This document shows, one piece after another, positions 14,505 through 17,316 of a stretch of DNA of 17,316 nt; the stretch's first letter is position 1; each line of letters opens with the position of its first letter. Under the pieces are notes generated by a model that was not told the DNA's origin, did no database searches, and saw nothing but the letters and a program-made list of their open reading frames with translations. The stretch covers positions 1-17,316 of the forward strand of contig CAKRLN010000014.1 in assembly GCA_934359535.1 (NCBI GenBank). The letters are read 5' to 3'. Origin of the DNA: an uncultured Lachnospiraceae bacterium. Its GTDB lineage: Bacteria; Bacillota; Clostridia; Lachnospirales; Lachnospiraceae. The position numbers and the translations under genes were made by a program.

Positions 14505-15959
14505 TTATTTGCGCTTCCAGGTGCTGAAGCTGACCATGCCAAGCATCGGAAGGATTTCAAGTCTTCCGGCAAGCATATCAAAGATTAAAACAAGCTTTGA
14601 TAAGACGCTGTAGCCCGCATAGTTACATGCAGGACCGGTTGCTTCAAAGCCTGGTCCGATATTATTGAAGCAGGAGATTACGGAAGCGATATTCGTTGTC
14701 ATGGAAAAGTTATCCAGTGATACGATAAGAAAACTGAATACAATGATCAGGGTATAACCGATCAGATACAGGTTGGTATTATTTAATACCTTTTCACTTA
14801 CACGCTGTCCATTCATGCGTACAACCTGTACCTTATTTGGGTACAGTGTCTGGTGGATATTTCTGCGCAGGTTTTTAAGAAGCAGAAGAAGTCTCTGGAA
14901 CTTCAATCCGCCTCCGGTACTGCCCGCACTTGCACCGATAAACATCAGACATAAGAGCAGCCCCTTTGAGAAGCTTGGCCACTGGTCAAAGTCGGCTGTT
15001 GCAAATCCGGTCGTTGTCATGACCGCAGAGACCTGAAACGCTGCAAGGCGCAGGCTTTCATGGATTCCAGAATACATATGGTAGATATTCCAGGTAATGA
15101 GTGCAGTCGATGCGGCAAAGACACCAAGGTATGCACGAAGCTCTTCATCCTTCCAGACATTGAAAAAGTGCCTTGTCAAAAGCAGATAATAACAGCTGAA
15201 GTTCACACCGAAAAGAAGCATGAAAATCGTGGTTACGTTCTGCAAATAAGGGCTGTAGCCTGCAATACTGTCGGCTTTGATACCAAAGCCTCCGGTTCCG
15301 GCAGTTCCAAGCGCGGTACATACGGCATCAAAAAGCGGCATGTCTCCGGCAAGCAGGAAGAAGAAGTTTAAAATGGTCAGTCCCATATAGATTCCATAAA
15401 GGGTCAGTGCTGTCTGCTTCATGCGTGGGACGAGCTTTCCAACGGTAGGCCCTGGACTTTCGGCACGGAGCAGATGGATCGTCGAGCCGGTATTATGATC
15501 ACTCTTTGGGATAAAGACCATAAGAAGCACAAGAACACCCATGCCGCCGATCCAGTGGCTGAAGCTGCGCCAGTACAAAAGTCCGCGGGAGAGAACCTCT
15601 ACATTGGGGATGATGCTTGCTCCGGTCGTTGTAAAACCGGATACGATTTCAAAGAGCGCATCGATAAAGGATGGGATCTGCCTCGAAAAATAAAACGGCA
15701 GGCATCCGACAAGACTCATAAGAATCCAGCTTAAGGATACACAGACCAGTCCTTCACGCGAATGGAAGCCGGTGGATGGACGATGGCTTAAAAGCATCAG
15801 GAGCCCGCTGAAAACAAGCGCGACAGCAATGGATACAAGAAAGCAGAGAGCCACATGTACATCGGAGTCATAGAGACAGATTAACATTGCTGGAAGCATA
15901 AACACAGCCTCCAGCATCAGGATTCCGGATAGAAAACGGTTGATTTTTTTGTAATTCAT
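14505..15959 (-). CDS. trkH: Trk/Ktr potassium uptake membrane subunit
   Basis: This is the ion-conducting subunit of the Trk K+ uptake system in the membrane, 484 aa. All four selectivity-filter loops of the SKT family are visible, each with its glycine: SGFTTTGASI (about 107-116), GTAGTGGFG (218-226), MTTTGFATAD (about 314-323) and NNIGPGFEA (432-440). The C-terminus MLAGRLEILPMLG is the usual TrkH ending. Its gating partner TrkA is encoded 11 nt upstream, with AGGAG filling most of the gap, so the two are co-translated. It closes with the hairpin at 14462-14495. Confidence 0.95.
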   Translation of the reverse strand: MNYKKINRFLSGILMLEAVFMLPAMLICLYDSDVHVALCFLVSIAVALVFSGLLMLLSHRPSTGFHSREGLVCVSLSWILMSLVGCLPFYFSRQIPSFIDALFEIVSGFTTTGASIIPNVEVLSRGLLYWRSFSHWIGGMGVLVLLMVFIPKSDHNTGSTIHLLRAESPGPTVGKLVPRMKQTALTLYGIYMGLTILNFFFLLAGDMPLFDAVCTALGTAGTGGFGIKADSIAGYSPYLQNVTTIFMLLFGVNFSCYYLLLTRHFFNVWKDEELRAYLGVFAASTALITWNIYHMYSGIHESLRLAAFQVSAVMTTTGFATADFDQWPSFSKGLLLCLMFIGASAGSTGGGLKFQRLLLLLKNLRRNIHQTLYPNKVQVVRMNGQRVSEKVLNNTNLYLIGYTLIIVFSFLIVSLDNFSMTTNIASVISCFNNIGPGFEATGPACNYAGYSVLSKLVLIFDMLAGRLEILPMLGMVSFSTWKRK

Positions 15960-15970
15960 AGTCAGCTCCT

Positions 15971-17316
15971 CTATTCAAAAATGTCATTCAGCTGAAGCAG
16001 GATACGGTTCGCCTCGGCAACAACAATGACAGTATCCCCGGATTCAAAGAAGGAATCTCCGTTTGGAATCTCGGTTTTGCCGTTGTGCGAGATGCATACG
16101 ATAAGAGTCCCTTTTTTCAGATGCAGATTCTTAAGCGGGATACCACAGTGCATGGTATGGGAATCTGCAACAAATTCGACTGCCTCTGCAAGACCATTTG
16201 CGATCGAATGGATGGATACTGCAGCACCAGACTGGTTTTTGATCGCACGTACATAGCGGACGATCGCATTGCAGCAGAGATCCTTTGGACAGATGACGCT
16301 GCCGACCGGAAGATGGTCTAAAATAGCCGAGTTTTCGGAATGGCCGATCTTTGTGATAATGTGTGGAATGCCAAGCTCGTTCGCATACAGGGAAATGATG
16401 ATATTGATCTCATCGATTCCGGTCATTGAAATTAAGGCATCACATTCTTTGACACCTTCTGCTTCTAAAAGAGTGTGGCTGCTGGCATCACCGCAGATGA
16501 TATCCGCACTTGGAAGAAGGGCGGAAAGCTCCTCGCAGCGTGCAAGGTCTTTTTCAATGATCTGCACATGGATTCCGGTTTTTAGCAGGCTTTCCGCAAG
16601 GTAATAGCCGACACGGCCGCCTCCGGCAAGCATAACGCGGCTGACCTTGTGGGTAATGATACCGAGATTCTTAAGCAGCGTGGCAAGTACATTAGTCGGT
16701 GCGGTTACAAAGATACGGTCATTCTCTTCAAATATGAAATTTCCATCCGGCATGATTGCCTGTCCGTTCCGCAGAACCGCACAGACAAGCACCTTGCATT
16801 TAATGATCGAGCCAAGGTCAGCAAGCATGACATTGTTTAGCTTGCTTTTTGCATCAATGCGCAGTTCTACAATCTCAACACGATCCTTTGCAAAGGATTC
16901 CCGCTTTAAAAAGCCTGGAAATTTTAAAATGCGCTCCATCTGATGGGCAGCCTTTTTCTCCGGATTGACTGCGAGAGACAGCGCAAAGGTATTACGCATT
17001 TTGTAGATCTGGGTATAGTATTCCGGATTACGGATGCGGGCAATCGTATGAATGTCCGGGTTCATGGTGTGTGCGGTCATACAGCAGAGAAGGTTGATCT
17101 CGTCTGCACTTGTTGCGGCGATCAGAAGCTTGGCTTCTTCAATTCCAGCCTCCTCTAAAATGCTCATGGTCGCACAGTTACCGGTCACTGTCATGACATC
17201 GTATTGATCGAGCGTATTCTCAAGCACCTCAGCCTTAGAGTCAATCAGGGTAAGGTCATACCCTTCGGTGGAGAGCTGGCGGGCAATTGCTGCACCGACT
17301 TTTCCATCTCCGGCAA
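15971..17316 (-). CDS. trkA: Trk potassium uptake regulatory subunit, N-terminus cut by the window
   Basis: This cytoplasmic subunit binds NAD(H)/ATP and gates TrkH. The reading frame stays open to the window edge, giving 447 residues from AGDGKVGAAIARQLSTEGYD to the stop. Only about 8-9 N-terminal residues are missing. It has two RCK halves. The first Rossmann motif is AGDGKVG at the edge, followed by DEINLLCCMTAH and a TrkA_C domain (about KDRVEIVELRI to RIFVTA). The second Rossmann motif is LAGGGRVGYYLAESL with EKD ending its second strand, then DEINIIISLYANELG and a second TrkA_C domain to the end. A GTG at 17225-17227 can look like a start, but it would remove the first nucleotide-binding motif and is rejected. 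It is in one operon with trkH. Confidence 0.95.
   Translation of the reverse strand, partial: AGDGKVGAAIARQLSTEGYDLTLIDSKAEVLENTLDQYDVMTVTGNCATMSILEEAGIEEAKLLIAATSADEINLLCCMTAHTMNPDIHTIARIRNPEYYTQIYKMRNTFALSLAVNPEKKAAHQMERILKFPGFLKRESFAKDRVEIVELRIDAKSKLNNVMLADLGSIIKCKVLVCAVLRNGQAIMPDGNFIFEENDRIFVTAPTNVLATLLKNLGIITHKVSRVMLAGGGRVGYYLAESLLKTGIHVQIIEKDLARCEELSALLPSADIICGDASSHTLLEAEGVKECDALISMTGIDEINIIISLYANELGIPHIITKIGHSENSAILDHLPVGSVICPKDLCCNAIVRYVRAIKNQSGAAVSIHSIANGLAEAVEFVADSHTMHCGIPLKNLHLKKGTLIVCISHNGKTEIPNGDSFFESGDTVIVVAEANRILLQLNDIFE

Noticed and set aside
17225..17227. GTG as the start of trkA
   Set aside because: The frame continues upstream to the window edge and encodes the AGDGKVG nucleotide-binding motif expected at the TrkA N-terminus.

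Overview
The window looks like chromosome from a low-to-mid GC Firmicute, most likely a gut Lachnospiraceae (Roseburia/Agathobacter/Eubacterium rectale type). The basis is AGGAGG-type ribosome binding sites, TTGNNN-17-TANNNT promoters, a sugar ABC operon without its own ATPase, and protein families (LCP with an extra N-terminal domain, BspA-like LRR, DUF2201/VWA plus MoxR) common in that family. I could not run a search, so the genus is an inference.

Layout. (1) 1-482 has no convincing complete gene. It holds a possible membrane-protein C-terminus, half of a repeat that recurs near 14.3 kb, a structured GC-richer block, and a strong promoter followed by three operator half-turns at exact 12-bp spacing. 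(2) 483-3731 (+) is a CUT1-type carbohydrate ABC importer: lipoprotein binding protein and two permeases, with an intergenic hairpin after the first gene and a terminator at the end. (3) 3981-12843 (+) is a run of seven closely spaced genes from one clear promoter, with no obvious internal terminator: an LCP-family cell-wall ligase, an LRR protein, a DUF2201/VWA protein, a MoxR-type AAA+ ATPase, an iron-type alcohol dehydrogenase, a MATE transporter, and a sigma-70-like protein that lacks region 4. The LRR, VWA and MoxR genes are translationally coupled by overlaps, so their products probably work together. (4) 12936-14234 (-) is enolase, with its own promoter, a palindrome over the -10, and a long structured leader containing a perfect 41-nt inverted repeat. 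(5) 14505-17316 (-) is the Trk potassium uptake pair, trkA then trkH; trkA runs off the window edge.

How it fits together. Regions 2, 4 and 5 are ordinary metabolism and transport: sugar uptake, glycolysis and potassium uptake. The most interesting part is region 3. There a MoxR/VWA chaperone-like pair, with an LRR protein as a possible adaptor, sits behind a cell-envelope gene. The same run ends in a degenerate sigma-like protein whose N-terminus and conserved region 2 fragment survive but whose promoter-reading parts appear lost.
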